Position numbers and translations under genes: made by a program. Of a DNA stretch of 64,000 nucleotides, positions 12,701-23,485 are shown piece after piece. The stretch spans positions 1-64,000 of the forward strand of contig JAQGDQ010000878.1 in NCBI GenBank assembly GCA_030141605.1, given 5' to 3'. The notes beneath the pieces were generated by a model. That model ran no database searches and was not told the origin of the DNA. It saw only the letters and a program-made list of their open reading frames with translations. The stretch is from Tubiluchus corallicola. Taxonomy: Eukaryota; Priapulida; Priapulimorpha; Priapulimorphida; Tubiluchidae. Positions within the stretch are counted from its first letter, which is position 1, and each line of letters opens with the position of its first letter.

Positions 12701-14335
12701 TGCGCAGGTATTTTAATTCTTTACATTTACATGACCGTCTAGTGTCCTTAACAAAAAATATGATAGAAAATATGTATATATCTGAAAGGCAACCAGCTGA
12801 GCATAATGATGTCACAGTTTTCTGAGCCTCATGTCTGCAATGCATGTTGCTGCATTTAATTCCTTCCAGTAATTTACAATAACAAAATTAAGAATTATTA
12901 TTTCTATGTTTTGCCAGATATAAATGAATGTGATACTAACGCAGATAGTTGTCACGCAGATGCCACATGTACGAATACCATAGGCAGCTTTACATGTGCA
13001 TGCAAAACTGGATACCAGGGAACAGGTGTAGCTTGCGCAGGTATTTTAATTGTTTATTTTTACATATCCAACTGTTGTCCTTACAAAAATAATATAGAAA
13101 ATATGTATATATCTGAAAGGCAACCACTTGAGCATGATGTCACAGTTTTCTGAGCTTCATGTCTGCAATGCATGTTGCTGCATTAAATTACTTCCAGTAA
13201 TTTACAATGACAAAATTAAGAATTATTGTTTCTCTGTTTTGCCAGACATAAATGAGTGTGATACTAACACAGATAATTGCCACGCACATGCCACATGTAC
13301 GAATACCATAGGCAGCTTTACATGTGCATGCAAAACTGGATACCAAGGAACAGGTGTAGCTTGCGCAGGTATTTTAATTCTTTACATTTACGTGACCGTC
13401 TAGTGTCCTTAACAAAAAATATGATAGAAAATATGTATATATCTGAAGGGCAACCACTTGAGCATGATGTCACAGTTTTCTGAGCTTCATGTCTGCAATG
13501 CATGTTGCTGCATTTAATTCCTTCCAGTAATTTACAATGACAAAATTAAGAATTATTACTTCTCTGTTTTGCCAGATATAAATGAGTGTGATACTAACAC
13601 AGATAGTTGTCACGCTGATGCCACATGTGCGAATACAGTAAGCAGCTTTACATGTGCATGCAAAACTGGATACCAGGGAACAGGTGTAGCTTGCGCAGGT
13701 ATTTTAATTCTTTACATTTACATGACCGTCTAGTGTCCTTAACAAAAAATATGATAGAAAATATGTATATATCTGTCAGTTTTCTGAGCTTCATGTCTGC
13801 AATGCATGTTGCTGCATTTAATTCCTTCCAGTAATTTACAATGACAAAATTAAGAATTATTATTTCTCTGTTTTGCCAGATATAAATGAATGTGATACTA
13901 ACGCAGATAGTTGCCATGCAGATGCCACATGTACGAATACAGTAAGCAGCTTTACATGTGAATGCAATACTGGATACGAGGGAACAGGTGTAACTTGCGC
14001 AGGTATTTTAATTACGTTAACTTTTACATATTCATCTAGCGTCCTTACAAAAATATGATAGAAAATATGTACATATCTGAAAGGCGACCAGCTGAGCATA
14101 ATGATGTCGCAGTTTGCTGAGCTTCATATCTGCAATGCATGTTGCTGCATTTAATTCCTTCCAGTAACTTATAATGACAAAATTAAGAATTATTATTTCT
14201 CTGTTTTGCCAGATATAAATGAGTGTGATACTAACACAGATAGTTGCCACGCAGATGCAACATGTACGAATACCATAGGCAGCTTTACATGTGCATGCAA
14301 AACTGGATACCAGGGAACAGGTGTAGCTTGCACAG
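6738..14335 (+). CDS. Array 1: 24 tandem calcium-binding EGF exons
   Basis: Twenty-four 123-bp exons, each flanked by ag acceptor and gt donor and all phase 1-1, so any number splice in frame. Starts: 6738, 7066, 7396, 7729, 8059, 8392, 8720, 9024, 9357, 9683, 10013, 10317, 10637, 10963, 11293, 11597, 11929, 12255, 12585, 12918, 13246, 13576, 13880, 14213; each ends 122 bases later. Each encodes 41 residues beginning [10 protein letters not shown] with six cysteines, the Ca-binding D-I-N-E-C motif, and the Asp/Asn hydroxylation motif [10 protein letters not shown] (CxNxxxxFxC). Variation is minor: NCHAH/SCHAD, TIGSF/TVSSF, KTGYQ/NTGYE, GVAC/GVIC/GVTC. Spacing is 304-333 bp and introns are as similar between units as exons are. 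The array would form a long extracellular rod. The upstream partner is probably SMB1; the downstream partner exon is not identified. Confidence 0.9.
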
Positions 14336-14404
14336 GTATTTCAATTATGTTTATTTTTACATATTCATCTAGTGTCCTTACAAAAAATATGATAGAAAGT
14401 TTGT

Positions 14405-15100
14405 ACAGGCATACAGTGGTAAACAGGCTTTTGTGCAGAGCGGTCGTGTTTTCGCGTTGCTCTTGCAGCTAGCTGATATAGCGTTACATAGGAGTTAAAT
14501 ATGGCTGGAAAAAAGTTGTATAATGAGCAAAAATACAAAAACACGATTTAGTAAGTTTGAGAGAGAATGGTGTAGTTCAATGTGAACGTTATTATCTATA
14601 AACAGTCAATCATGCAATGGGGAAACATTGGCGAATACTGCAAATGATGAGGAAACATGTTGCAAGACTGTATATCAAGGTCGAAAACATCAAGAAACTA
14701 CGAGCACCGGCAGCATTAGTCCTAGTGCTTTTCAAAGTTTTCTAAATAATATCATTTCCAAGCAGATGAAGCAGTATGGAAAGAACAGGAAAAGAGATAT
14801 AGTGGTGATATAGTGCAGCTAACCCGACAAGACTTTTCTACCATTTTGAAGAATTACAAGAAAATAGAGACCAAAAAAGAACAGTTAAAAGAGACGAATG
14901 CTAATTTAATTCAGACGGTGGAAATGCAGCAAAAGTATCTAGATCATATAGATGCAAAGAAAAGAGCAAAAAATCTCATATTGTATGGTGTACCGGAGGA
15001 GGTAAGCCTCTTAGAATGTGATACGGATGAATTAAAATCTTTCAACACGAAGGTAAAACCAAACAGAAATGGCACAAATTGAATTAGTTATGAATAATGC
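14405..15100 (+). mobile_element. LINE 5' region / ORF1-like remnant
   Basis: Directly after the last EGF unit the array intron is broken near 14395. Frames at 14628-14813 and 14813-15082 follow. The second has a coiled-coil-like run (ETKKEQLKETNANLIQTVEM) and then AKNLILYGVPEE, a phrase typical of LINE ORF1 proteins near the start of their nucleic-acid-binding domain. The two frames are shifted against each other, so the copy is dead. It may have removed or separated the 3' exons of array 1. Confidence 0.55.
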
Positions 15101-15591
15101 AACTGTATGAAATATAATGCAATATTAATTAAAGAATCTTTGCCGAAATTAAAGGTGCCGCATGAGTATGCAAGCTGATGAAATTAATGGTATATGTAAT
15201 GTTCAAATATGGTAGGTACGTATGTAAATATTTATGAATCTGCAATCTACAGTGCGAGTGGAGGATCTGGTATCCTTCCTAATTGCAGATAGCTTGAGGT
15301 TTATACTACTCCTTAATTGGCAATAATGCGAAAGTCTGCAGAGAAACAAGCGCTTGTTGTTGCAGATGCAATAACTTCTACTGTTAATGCATGCCTGGGC
15401 CAGTGTCCATGACACAAGAAGGTTCAAAAGTCAGCACAGACAAAAATCTACTGCAAAGGAAAGTGGAAAACAAGTGGAAATAAACTACAAACATGACTTG
15501 CAAACAGCAATAAGGAAATCAGCAAACTGTTGACAATTAACTCCGCTTAGTTTCTATTTCTTATAAGATGAAATTTTGTTAAAGTACAAAA
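15101..15591. other. Intergenic stretch, possible continuation of LINE remnant
   Basis: No exon with a PAN or EGF pattern was found, although a terminal exon for array 1 would be expected here. Part of it may be decayed LINE sequence. Confidence 0.35.
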
Positions 15592-15800
15592 CGAAGTTCC
15601 TATAACTTATCAGTGATAATTTTGGTACTAGTGTCCAAACTTGGCAAAGCAGACCAACCATTGTGTAATGCAGCTACATGCAATTACGTTGCAAAGGAGG
15701 GATCAAATGACAGCTATTGTGACAAACAATGTTTTGAGGCGGAAGTCTGCTGCAATATGTGTGCGATGCATGCGGAACTTACCCCTAGACTTTTTTCAAT
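15592..15800 (+). pseudogene. SMB-like exon pseudogene (SMB2)
   Basis: It aligns with the SMB exon at 26605: NLSVIILVLVSKL matches [13 protein letters not shown], followed by LCNAATC and the YCD...CC core. The start codon is lost; the equivalent position reads CGA, and the codons back to an in-frame TAA at 15580 contain no ATG. One Cys of CYCD is replaced (SYCD). One codon is missing after the CC pair, and a two-base insertion near 15761-15764 throws the following DAC... segment out of frame. No GGAACTG|gt donor remains. It is a dead first exon. Confidence 0.75.
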
Positions 15801-17528
15801 GCAGGTGTTCTGCGTATCACGTATGTGTGAGTGCACGTATGCAGGAGAGTGTGCAAATGTATCTTGTGTTTTCTTCTCATTTGAGCAGTTTGAAAAATTT
15901 GTAAAATGACTGCAGGTTAAACCATGACACTGTTCTGCATCAACATGCGAACTTCTACATAAATGCGAAAAATGCTTCTGCTCTTTCTAGTTGACAGGAT
16001 AAAGCCGCCAATAGAGTTGAGTTATTTAACAATAGTGCAATAAGCTTGCAAGTTTGTATTACAAGTTTCTTATGCTTTTCATATCTTTACAAAACTTATA
16101 AAGTACATAAGATAGCATGTATGTTGATATGCCCAATGAGATTGATAGTTTTGGTGGTATATCAGCTTAAGGCAAAGCAAGTATTTTCTGCAAAGGAATA
16201 ATAGAGAGTCAACAAACACCAGTGGGGAATAATTCCTCACATAACATTGGTTCTGCTTTCTTTTAGTTTAGTTATTCGTCAGCAAAGCTTACTTGAAGTT
16301 GAAGATTCGTTACTGTCATGTTTCATTATATATGCAAATAATCTTTATTAAAGGTGCATAATTTGTCCAATCACATAGAAGGTGAAAGCAGTCAAATTCC
16401 TAACTAACAATGATATCTTTTTGTAACCTTGTTAATTTTTCGTTTCTGTGCAATATGACTTACTCTTCTGGGCCAGGTTCCAAAGTGACGATTTAAAAAA
16501 TCTTTGTCATGTGTGATTCAAATGTACGTTTGCATTTTTATAGTCTTTAAAAGCGTTTTAGTGTCAAAATTTCTTCCGTGGGAACCTTTCATTTTCACAC
16601 ACATTTTCGTCTGTGCAGACATCTGTGTATATCTTTTCCACTATTCTTTCTTACAGTTGCCATTTTTACACGCGCCTTTTTTGCATCCACGATGCATCCA
16701 CATGGAACTGTTTGTGAAAATGTCAGGTAACATCAGTAGGGTATGCTTGACTGCAAACCCTTTTATCTGCAGATTTTACTAACAAGTAAGCGAGAATTAG
16801 CATAAATTATCACAATTTAACAGCAGCTGGCATCTAGGTGAAAATAACAATTATAATATCACAACTAAACCCAGTGGAGGCCCGTAGTTAGGGTGCTGCT
16901 TCAAAAAAATTCTTGACCAACGTACTGTGTAAAACTAAACAATCATATGTAAATTTGCCGCAGTTCAAGAATATGCCAGTACATGGTTTTTAAGCATGTG
17001 GCAACTGACAACAAACTGTGCAAGCGACAGTACTTTCTCTATATAGCAGCAGATGCTAGCAGTGCAGCGTACAGTGTTTTATCTCAGAAATGTGCACATG
17101 GCCATAAACACACCACTGTGCTGGGCTGTGAAACAAACAGTACTACCCTCACGTGCTCTAGTATAAAGTAAAAAGACTTATTATAATGAATATTATCGAT
17201 AATATTGAGTGAAAACAGGGGGTGCTGCAGTTGCACAGTACCTATACAGCCATTAATAGTGACAGGCACCACGTAATTTTGTCAACTGCAACAGCAGCAA
17301 ACCCGGTAATACAATAATTGCAGCAAAGAGACTATTACCATCATAATTAACTGACCATCTTCGAGCCTTTTAGTCTCTTAGTAACCACCTACTGAAAAGC
17401 TGGCAGCTTTATATTGGTGCAGTAGTTGTTATGTGAATGCATGTTAAGTTGATTATGCCGGTATCTATGCTCCTTGGAAAACACGAGTAACGTAAAAAGT
17501 GATAGTTTGGCATGAGAAGTAGAAACGA
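15801..17528. other. Intergenic stretch with duplicated upstream region of SMB3
   Basis: No exon was recognised. From about 16790 to 17400 it is related to 22690-22990, upstream of SMB4: shared blocks include GGCATCTAGGTGAAA against GTCATCTAGGTGAAA, and TTTAGTCTCTTAGTAAC against TTCAGTCTCTTAGTAAC. The SMB3 and SMB4 units, with their upstream DNA, therefore arose by segmental duplication. Confidence 0.5.
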
Positions 17529-17536
17529 ACCATCAA

Positions 17537-17902
17537 TAGGGGTGAGCATTCTCTACCAGAAAGCAAATTCGAATCGAACCGAATTTGTGACTTTCGAATT
17601 CGAATTGAGATCGAAAGATTTTCGAACAAGTTTTCGAACCACCAGCAAACATTTGCCTTACAAAGATCATGCATATCAGTAGATTTTGTTCTGCTATAAA
17701 ACGACTAGTAATTTCTTTAAAATGGTGTGCAGAAATCACAGCTAAATTGTACTAATTTCATGATGTTTCAATCGTTTTAGTGATAAAGAGCATATGTGAT
17801 TGAAGTGCTGAATTATTCGAATCTATAGTTTTGGATTCGAATCGAGTTCGAACTAAAAAAAACTCGTTCGAATTCGATTCGAACATTCGATGCTCACCCC
17901 TA
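17537..17902. mobile_element. hAT-type MITE with perfect 8-bp target duplication
   Basis: A 366-bp element bounded by inverted repeats TAGGGGTGAGCAT and ATGCTCACCCCTA and flanked on both sides by ACCATCAA (17529-17536 and 17903-17910). Its interior is rich in TTCGAA/TTCGAT palindromic blocks. An 8-bp target duplication is the hAT signature. No transposase frame. Confidence 0.9.
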
Positions 17903-18054
17903 ACCATCAATGCATTCATTCTTACAGAAGCTTTCCAGTTTTGGTGGACAAGTAAATATAAGTCAACGATGTGCTGCTTGAGTGTTTTTATTACTATATA
18001 TTTATAGCTTTACATAAAATTTAATGTGTAACATACAAATTAAGATACTTCACA

Positions 18055-18262
18055 ATGAACATATATGAACTGTCAGTGGCAACAATCTTACTGGTATGCA
18101 GATTTAGTAAAGTGGATTTGTTGTGCAATGAAACTACGTGCAATGATTTCGTGGAGGACTTTAGTTGTTATTGTGATGCATTATGCTTTACAAAAGATGA
18201 CTGCTGCACTAACGTGTGTGATGCATGTGACAGCTATTTTCCAGATCAGTGCAATGGAACTG
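18055..18262 (+). CDS. Signal peptide + somatomedin-B-like first exon (SMB3)
   Basis: ATG 18055 opens a hydrophobic leader (MNIYELSVATILLVCRFS), followed by an SMB-like module with LLCNETTC, CYCDALC, KDDCCTNVC, DACDSYFPDQC. It ends in phase 1 at GGAACTG|gtatgt. A TATA-like TATATTTATAG sits at about 17997-18007, roughly 50 bp upstream of the ATG. It is closely related to SMB4, with the same MNIY start and TTC/NVCD pattern. No EGF or PAN exon lies before SMB4, so it is either an alternative first exon for downstream exons or an orphan. Confidence 0.7.
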
Positions 18263-18559
18263 GTATGTTTTACATACTATGTAGCCTATGTCTCTTCCTT
18301 AACTCGCTATACTAACTCTGAAAATACGTTTGTAAAATTCTTCTAAGCTCGTCTAGTTTATGACAGTTGTGGTATGTGTGTTCAAACTTCATAAACATGT
18401 TAAACTAAGAGAATTTGACTAATTCTGTTTTTCCAATTATTCATATATAGATAATAGTAAAGAATTATTGTTAAACAGTACACAAAGAGATTTAATGTTT
18501 ACAGATTACAAAAAGGCAAATCACCTTTATATTTGTTATCACGCTGCTTGCCATATGTC
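18263..18559. other. Stretch downstream of SMB3
   Basis: Non-coding sequence after the SMB3 donor. No exon was recognised. Confidence 0.35.
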
Positions 18560-18909
18560 ATAGTCCAATGATACACTGTCCAAAAAGGATGCAATTACCC
18601 TACTTTGTGACTTCAACGCGAGGGTCACAAAGGATGTTGAAATCAGCAGAATAGATAACGGCAGAAATGGTGTAAGCAAAGAATCAAAATAGCTTCGGGA
18701 AATGCACTTTCCTAGTACAATCTTTAGACAAGAAAAGAAATAAACGACACGACAGCACTCTCATTCAAAACACTGGCACCTACGACTTTATGTTATTGTT
18801 AGAACTTGGGATATTCAGAATGTCTGCATTGCTAAAGCTAAGAGTGGAACCAATGACTGGTGGACAGACGTTTTGAGATCTGCAATGTGCTTGAGACTTT
18901 CATCTAAAT

Positions 18910-19447
18910 CCCAGGTTCCCAACCTTTTGGACTACACATGCCCTTCAATTTTTTTACATTATCTCCTGGTACCCCTTCGTCTGCCATAAGCAAAACGAAG
19001 AACAAACAGTGATGTAGTGTCATGAATATTTTTATTATATACATTATACGTATTGCCTCAATTAAGCTCACTAAATGAAAGTGAGGTTGCTGGTGTTGCA
19101 TAGCAGAAACTAACTTTTTGAATCAGTTCAGTTTGGTTCAGTTTTAGACAGACTGACACTCATGTCTCTGCTGATGTCAAGGTGGCTTCGGGGTTTTGTC
19201 TTTATTGCCACCATCATTGAAAAGCCTGCTTTGCACAGGAAAAAGTTCGATGAAAGCTTTACAGTAGACAAGGGTTAAGACCTCGACCAAAAACTAATGA
19301 CTGTTGGCAGAGTCGACAGAGATGAATGACCCGCTGATTATTATAAAACAATATTTTTTTAAAAGTGTCTAAGAGCTTCCCAGGTACCCCTTGTTATGTT
19401 CGCTGGTACCCTCAAGGAGTACTAGTACCACAGGTTGAGAACCGATG
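18910..19447. mobile_element. hAT-type MITE inside the LINE remnant
   Basis: The 8-bp target duplication ATCTAAAT lies at 18902-18909 and 19448-19455. Imperfect terminal inverted repeats are CCCAGGTTCCCAACC at the left and the complement CATCGGTTCTCAACC at the right. The surrounding LINE endonuclease frame continues on both sides, which confirms insertion into the LINE. Confidence 0.85.
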
Positions 19448-19605
19448 ATCTAAATGAAGACTTAGAGCTAAAAAATTCCAAGAAAGTGAAATGTAAATTT
19501 TCTTCCGGATTCTGGAAATCAAAAATCTCTAACAAACGATTTCAGATAACCTATCTAGTCTTCCTAGAAACGATCCAAATAACATCCATACAACATGACT
19601 AATTA

Positions 19606-21391
19606 CCTTTTAAAGGTGCTGTTTACAATGATTGTGTAATTTCACTAGGTCTTGTATCAAAACACACCCTGATTGATTTAGCGGCAATGAGGGTGTTATT
19701 AAATGACTGATCTTTTAAAGGTGCTGTTTACAACGATTGTGTAATTTCACTTGGTCTTGTATCAAGACACACCCTGATTGATTTAACGGCAATGAGGGTG
19801 TTATTAAATGACTGATCTTTTAAAGGTGCTGTTTGCAATGATTGTGTAATTTCACTTGGTCTTGTATCAAGACACACCCTGATTGATTTAGCGGCAATGA
19901 GGGTGTTATTAAATGACTGAGCTTTTAAAGGTGCTGTTTACAATGATTGTGTGATTTCACTTGGTCTTGTATCAAGACACAGCCTGATTGATTTAACGGC
20001 AATGAGGGTGTTATTAAATGACTGAGCTTTTAAAGGTGCTGTTTACAATGATTGTGTAATTTCACTTGGTCTTGTATCAAAACACACCCTGATTGATTTA
20101 ACAGCAATGAGGGTGTTATTAAATGACTGACCTTTTAAAGGTGCTGTTTACAATGATTGTGTGATTTCACTTGGTCTTGTATCAAAACACACCCTGATTG
20201 ATTTAATGACAATGAGGGTGTTATTAAATGACTGACCTTTTAAAGGTGCTGTTTACAATGATTGTGTGATTTCACTTGGTCTTGTATCAAAACACACCCT
20301 GATTGATTTAACGACAATGAGGGTGTTATTAAATGACTGACCTTTTAAAGGTGCTGTTTACAATGATTGTGTAATTTCACTTGGTCTTGTATCAAGACAC
20401 ACCCTGATTGATTTAGCGGCAATGAGGGTGTTATTAAATGACTGAGCTTTTAAAGGTGCTGTTTACAATGATTGTGTAATTTCACTAGGTCTTGTATCAA
20501 AACGCACCCTGATTGATTTAGCGGCAATGAGGGTGTTATTAAATGACTGAGCTTTTAAAGGTGCTGTTTACAATGATTGTGTAATTTCACTAGGTCTTGT
20601 ATCAAAACGCACCCTGATTGATTTAATGACAATGGGGGTGTTATTAAATGACTGAGCTTTTAAAGGTGCTGTTTACAATGATTGTGTGATTTCACTTGGT
20701 CTTGTATCAAGACACACCCTGATTGATTTAACGGCAATGAGGGTGTTATTAAATGACTGAGCTTTTAAAGGTGCTGTTTACAATGATTGTGTAATTTCAC
20801 TTGGTCTTGTATCAAAACGCACCCTGATTGATTTAACGGCAATGAGGGTGTTATTAAATGACTGAGCTTTTAAAGGTGCTGTTTACAATGATTGTGTAAT
20901 TTCACTTGGTCTTGTATCAAAACACACCCTGATTGATTTAACGGCAATGAGGGTGTTATTAAATGACTGATCTTTTAAAGGTGCTGTTTACAATGATTGT
21001 GTAATTTCACTTGGTCTTGTATCAAAACACACCCTGATTGATTTAACGGCAATGAGGGTGTTATTAAATGACTGATCTTTTAAAGGTGCTGTTTACAATG
21101 ATTGTGTAATTTCACTTGGTCTTGTATCAAGACACACCCTGATTGATTTAACGGCAATGAGGGTGTTATTAAATGACTGAGCTTTTAAAGGTGCTGTTTA
21201 CAATGATTGTGTAATTTCACTAGGTCTTGTATCAAAACACACCCTGATTGATTTAACAGCAATGAGGGTGTTATTAAATGACTGACCTTTTAAAGGTGCT
21301 GTTTACAATGATTGTGTAATTTCACTAGGTCTTGTATCAAAACACACCCTGATTGATTTAATGACAATGGGGGTGTTATTAAATGACTGAT
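19606..21391 (+). repeat. Satellite: 17 tandem copies of a 105-bp unit
   Basis: The unit starts near CTTTTAAAGGTGCTGTTTAC and ends ...GGGTGTTATTAAATGACTGA. Spacing is 105 bp (the first interval is 106), with only a few substitutions between copies (ACTAGG/ACTTGG, AAGACAC/AAAACAC, GCGGC/ACGGC/ATGAC). It lies inside the LINE remnant between endonuclease and reverse transcriptase. One unit is exactly 35 codons and reads FKGAVYNDCVISLGLVSKHT, which resembles the conserved linker of LINE ORF2. It appears to be an amplified piece of the LINE coding sequence. Each unit has one in-frame TGA, so it does not code. Confidence 0.95.
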
Positions 21392-22080
21392 CGGTTAAGG
21401 AAAAAGAGAAGCAAGTGAAGCAAGTATATGATCACAATCACGACATGCAACTTACCAGATTTACTGCACAAACATAAATGGTGTTACTTCTCTTAGTGGA
21501 ACTGTGGATCTAAGAGGAAATTTGACAATCTCAAGTTGGCAATTTGGCGACAGTAGTGACCTCCTTAGTTGACAGACAGACATCTCTGCAGATGCTATCC
21601 TTAAACTGCTTACCAAAGATAAGTTATACATGGATATCTCTGTATTGGAAGAGAAGCAAACCATTAAATAACAAGGCACCTGAGGCTGATGGTATTTCAG
21701 CAGTAGTCTTTAAACATTGAGGACCAGTCTTAGTCTACAAACTGTTAATGATTCTGGATTCCTGGTCAAAATCTGGAAAAATGCCACAGTCATAACAAAT
21801 TTCAAAAAAAGGATTAACTTTGGGAACTAATGCAGAATTTCTGTATTATAAATTATATAATAGATAATAAATATTAAATAATAATGATTAATAAATATTA
21901 TATGCTGTAAAGATTCTTGCTAAGACATCACTGCACAAACTTCCCAGGCAGAAATAAAACAACCAGCAGGAGTGTAGGACCAGAAAGAAGTACCAGAGAT
22001 ACGATTTCAATTGACAGATCCAAGAAAAATGCTACACTTAGCCTTCATAGTTTTCTGATTCAGTAGAAAAGGGAACCACA

Positions 22081-22625
22081 TTGGATAATCATGGAGAAGG
22101 TGGAATTTATAACAATCGTAAACTCCTTCATCACAACATGGAAACTACCATAGCATATTCCAGATTAAGCAATCTAAAACAAATTAGGACAAATACCCAC
22201 TACGGAACGAACTCTGTAATCAAGCAAGCAATTCTACTTTGGAATTCTCTACCATTACAGATTAAACAAATCAAGTCCCTATCAGCATTTAAAACAAAAT
22301 TAAAATCACTAATATCAACCAGATATGAAATACCATCACACCAGTATGACAACATACACACTCATTCAGAATTCATATATCCACGGCCATATTAATTAGA
22401 TCATAATTTTTTCATTTTTTGTGCATAGTTGTAAATATGTTTGATTTTATTCGTCATTACTTTCCTTTACTGCACAGTAGTTTAGATTGCACAGACGCAT
22501 TTGCCTTTAGCAGTGTAAGTTTTTATTAACTAACACTGATTGATCATCTCTATAAAGTTTTATCAGTGATTAGCAATGTATTTTAATGGCAAATAGAGAT
22601 TATTATATATATATATATATATTTA
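22081..22625 (+). mobile_element. 5'-truncated LINE 3' end
   Basis: The frame 22081-22395 ends in the C-terminal block of a LINE reverse transcriptase, with RTNTHYGTNSVIKQAILLWN and then SLPLQIKQIKSLSAFKTKLK, followed by a 3' UTR of about 200 bp and an ATTATTATATATATAT tail. The last ~290 bp match 38045-38338 on the opposite strand, which ends at the same tail. That defines the 3' end of one LINE family. Confidence 0.8.
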
Positions 22626-23280
22626 TATATACCTGACTGCTGCAATTGCATTTTTACCCAAACAAAGTGTCAGTAAATGCTTTTACCTAAAGATATTGCT
22701 AACATGGAGAAAGTGCATTAGCATTTACAGAACATTTCAATAGCAAATGTCATCTAGGTGAAAGACCCAGTTATAACATGACGAACATATATAATGATAT
22801 ATTGTTTAATAACGATGCACAATACATTATTGTCAGTTAATGGTAGCATATTGACAATTTTGTCAATTGTAACTGCAGTAAGAACTGCGATAAACTGACT
22901 ACATTATCGTCACGTTCAATAGGCAACGTTATAAACCTTTCAGTCTCTTAGTAACTGCCTGCTAATATTAATAACTTTAATTCTACTCTAGATGACGACT
23001 GATGATAATTTGCAAAGTATCCTTGTATGCATATATACATAAAGAGCAGCATTTGTTACTTCAATGAATGAGTATTCATTATTGACCATACGGCATCTCT
23101 GTTCACTGCAAGACTTAATGCAGAAGCAAACTGGAATTCATGAAGATGAACTACCATTTCTGTTTCGTCAACAAATATCAGTCGAGAGTGTGCGTGGCAG
23201 TGTATTGTTTCTGTTGCTAAACCTAAAGACGACCCTCTTTTAAAAGTCAATGTGCAAGATAAAGACTTAGTTAAACCAAA
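22626..23280. promoter_or_regulatory. Upstream region of SMB4, duplicated from the SMB3 upstream region
   Basis: Non-coding. About 22690-22990 is related to 16790-17400. A TATA-like GCATATATACATAAAG is at about 23028-23043, 240 bp upstream of the SMB4 ATG. Promoter function is inferred only. Confidence 0.35.
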
Positions 23281-23485
23281 ATGAACATTTATGCTCTGCA
23301 ATTGATGACAATTGTATTAGCGTGCAGATTTAGTGTATATTTGCTGTGCGACGGAACTACCTGCCACGAATATGATTATATAAGGGCATGTTATTGTGAT
23401 GCTGCTTGTTTTACCAACGGTGATTGCTGCACTAATGTGTGTGATGAATGTGGCGTTTATTTCCCAACTCAGTGCACAGGAACTG
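23281..23485 (+). CDS. Signal peptide + somatomedin-B-like first exon (SMB4)
   Basis: ATG 23281 starts a leader (MNIYALQLMTIVLACRFS), followed by an SMB-like module with LLCDGTTC, CYCDAAC, NGDCCTNVC, DECGVYFPTQC. It ends in phase 1 at GGAACTG|gtacgt. The next in-phase exon is the single EGF exon at 24139. It is the closest relative of SMB3 (18055). Confidence 0.75.

Larger units (their letters stand above)
18560..22080 (+). mobile_element. Decayed LINE ORF2 (endonuclease to reverse transcriptase)
   Basis: Scattered plus-strand frames with stops spell an old LINE ORF2. Near 18590 there is LLCDFNARVTKD, the endonuclease GDFNA-type motif. Near 18760, SKHWHLRLYVIV corresponds to the conserved SKHWHLLDYV block of the endonuclease. 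Near 21670, NNKAPEADGISAVVFK corresponds to the reverse transcriptase GKAPG-DGIPAE block, and near 21910 KILAKTSLHKLP to the GKILAK block. The copy is interrupted by a MITE (18910-19447) and by a 105-bp satellite (19606-21391). It is not functional. Confidence 0.75.

Noticed and set aside
6470-14400. Regularly spaced direct repeats as a possible CRISPR array
   Set aside because: The spacing is exon plus intron of EGF units in an animal genome; the spacers are alike and the repeats code.
19606-21391. 105-bp satellite as a repetitive protein gene
   Set aside because: Every unit has an in-frame TGA in the only LINE-like frame, and there are no splice signals.
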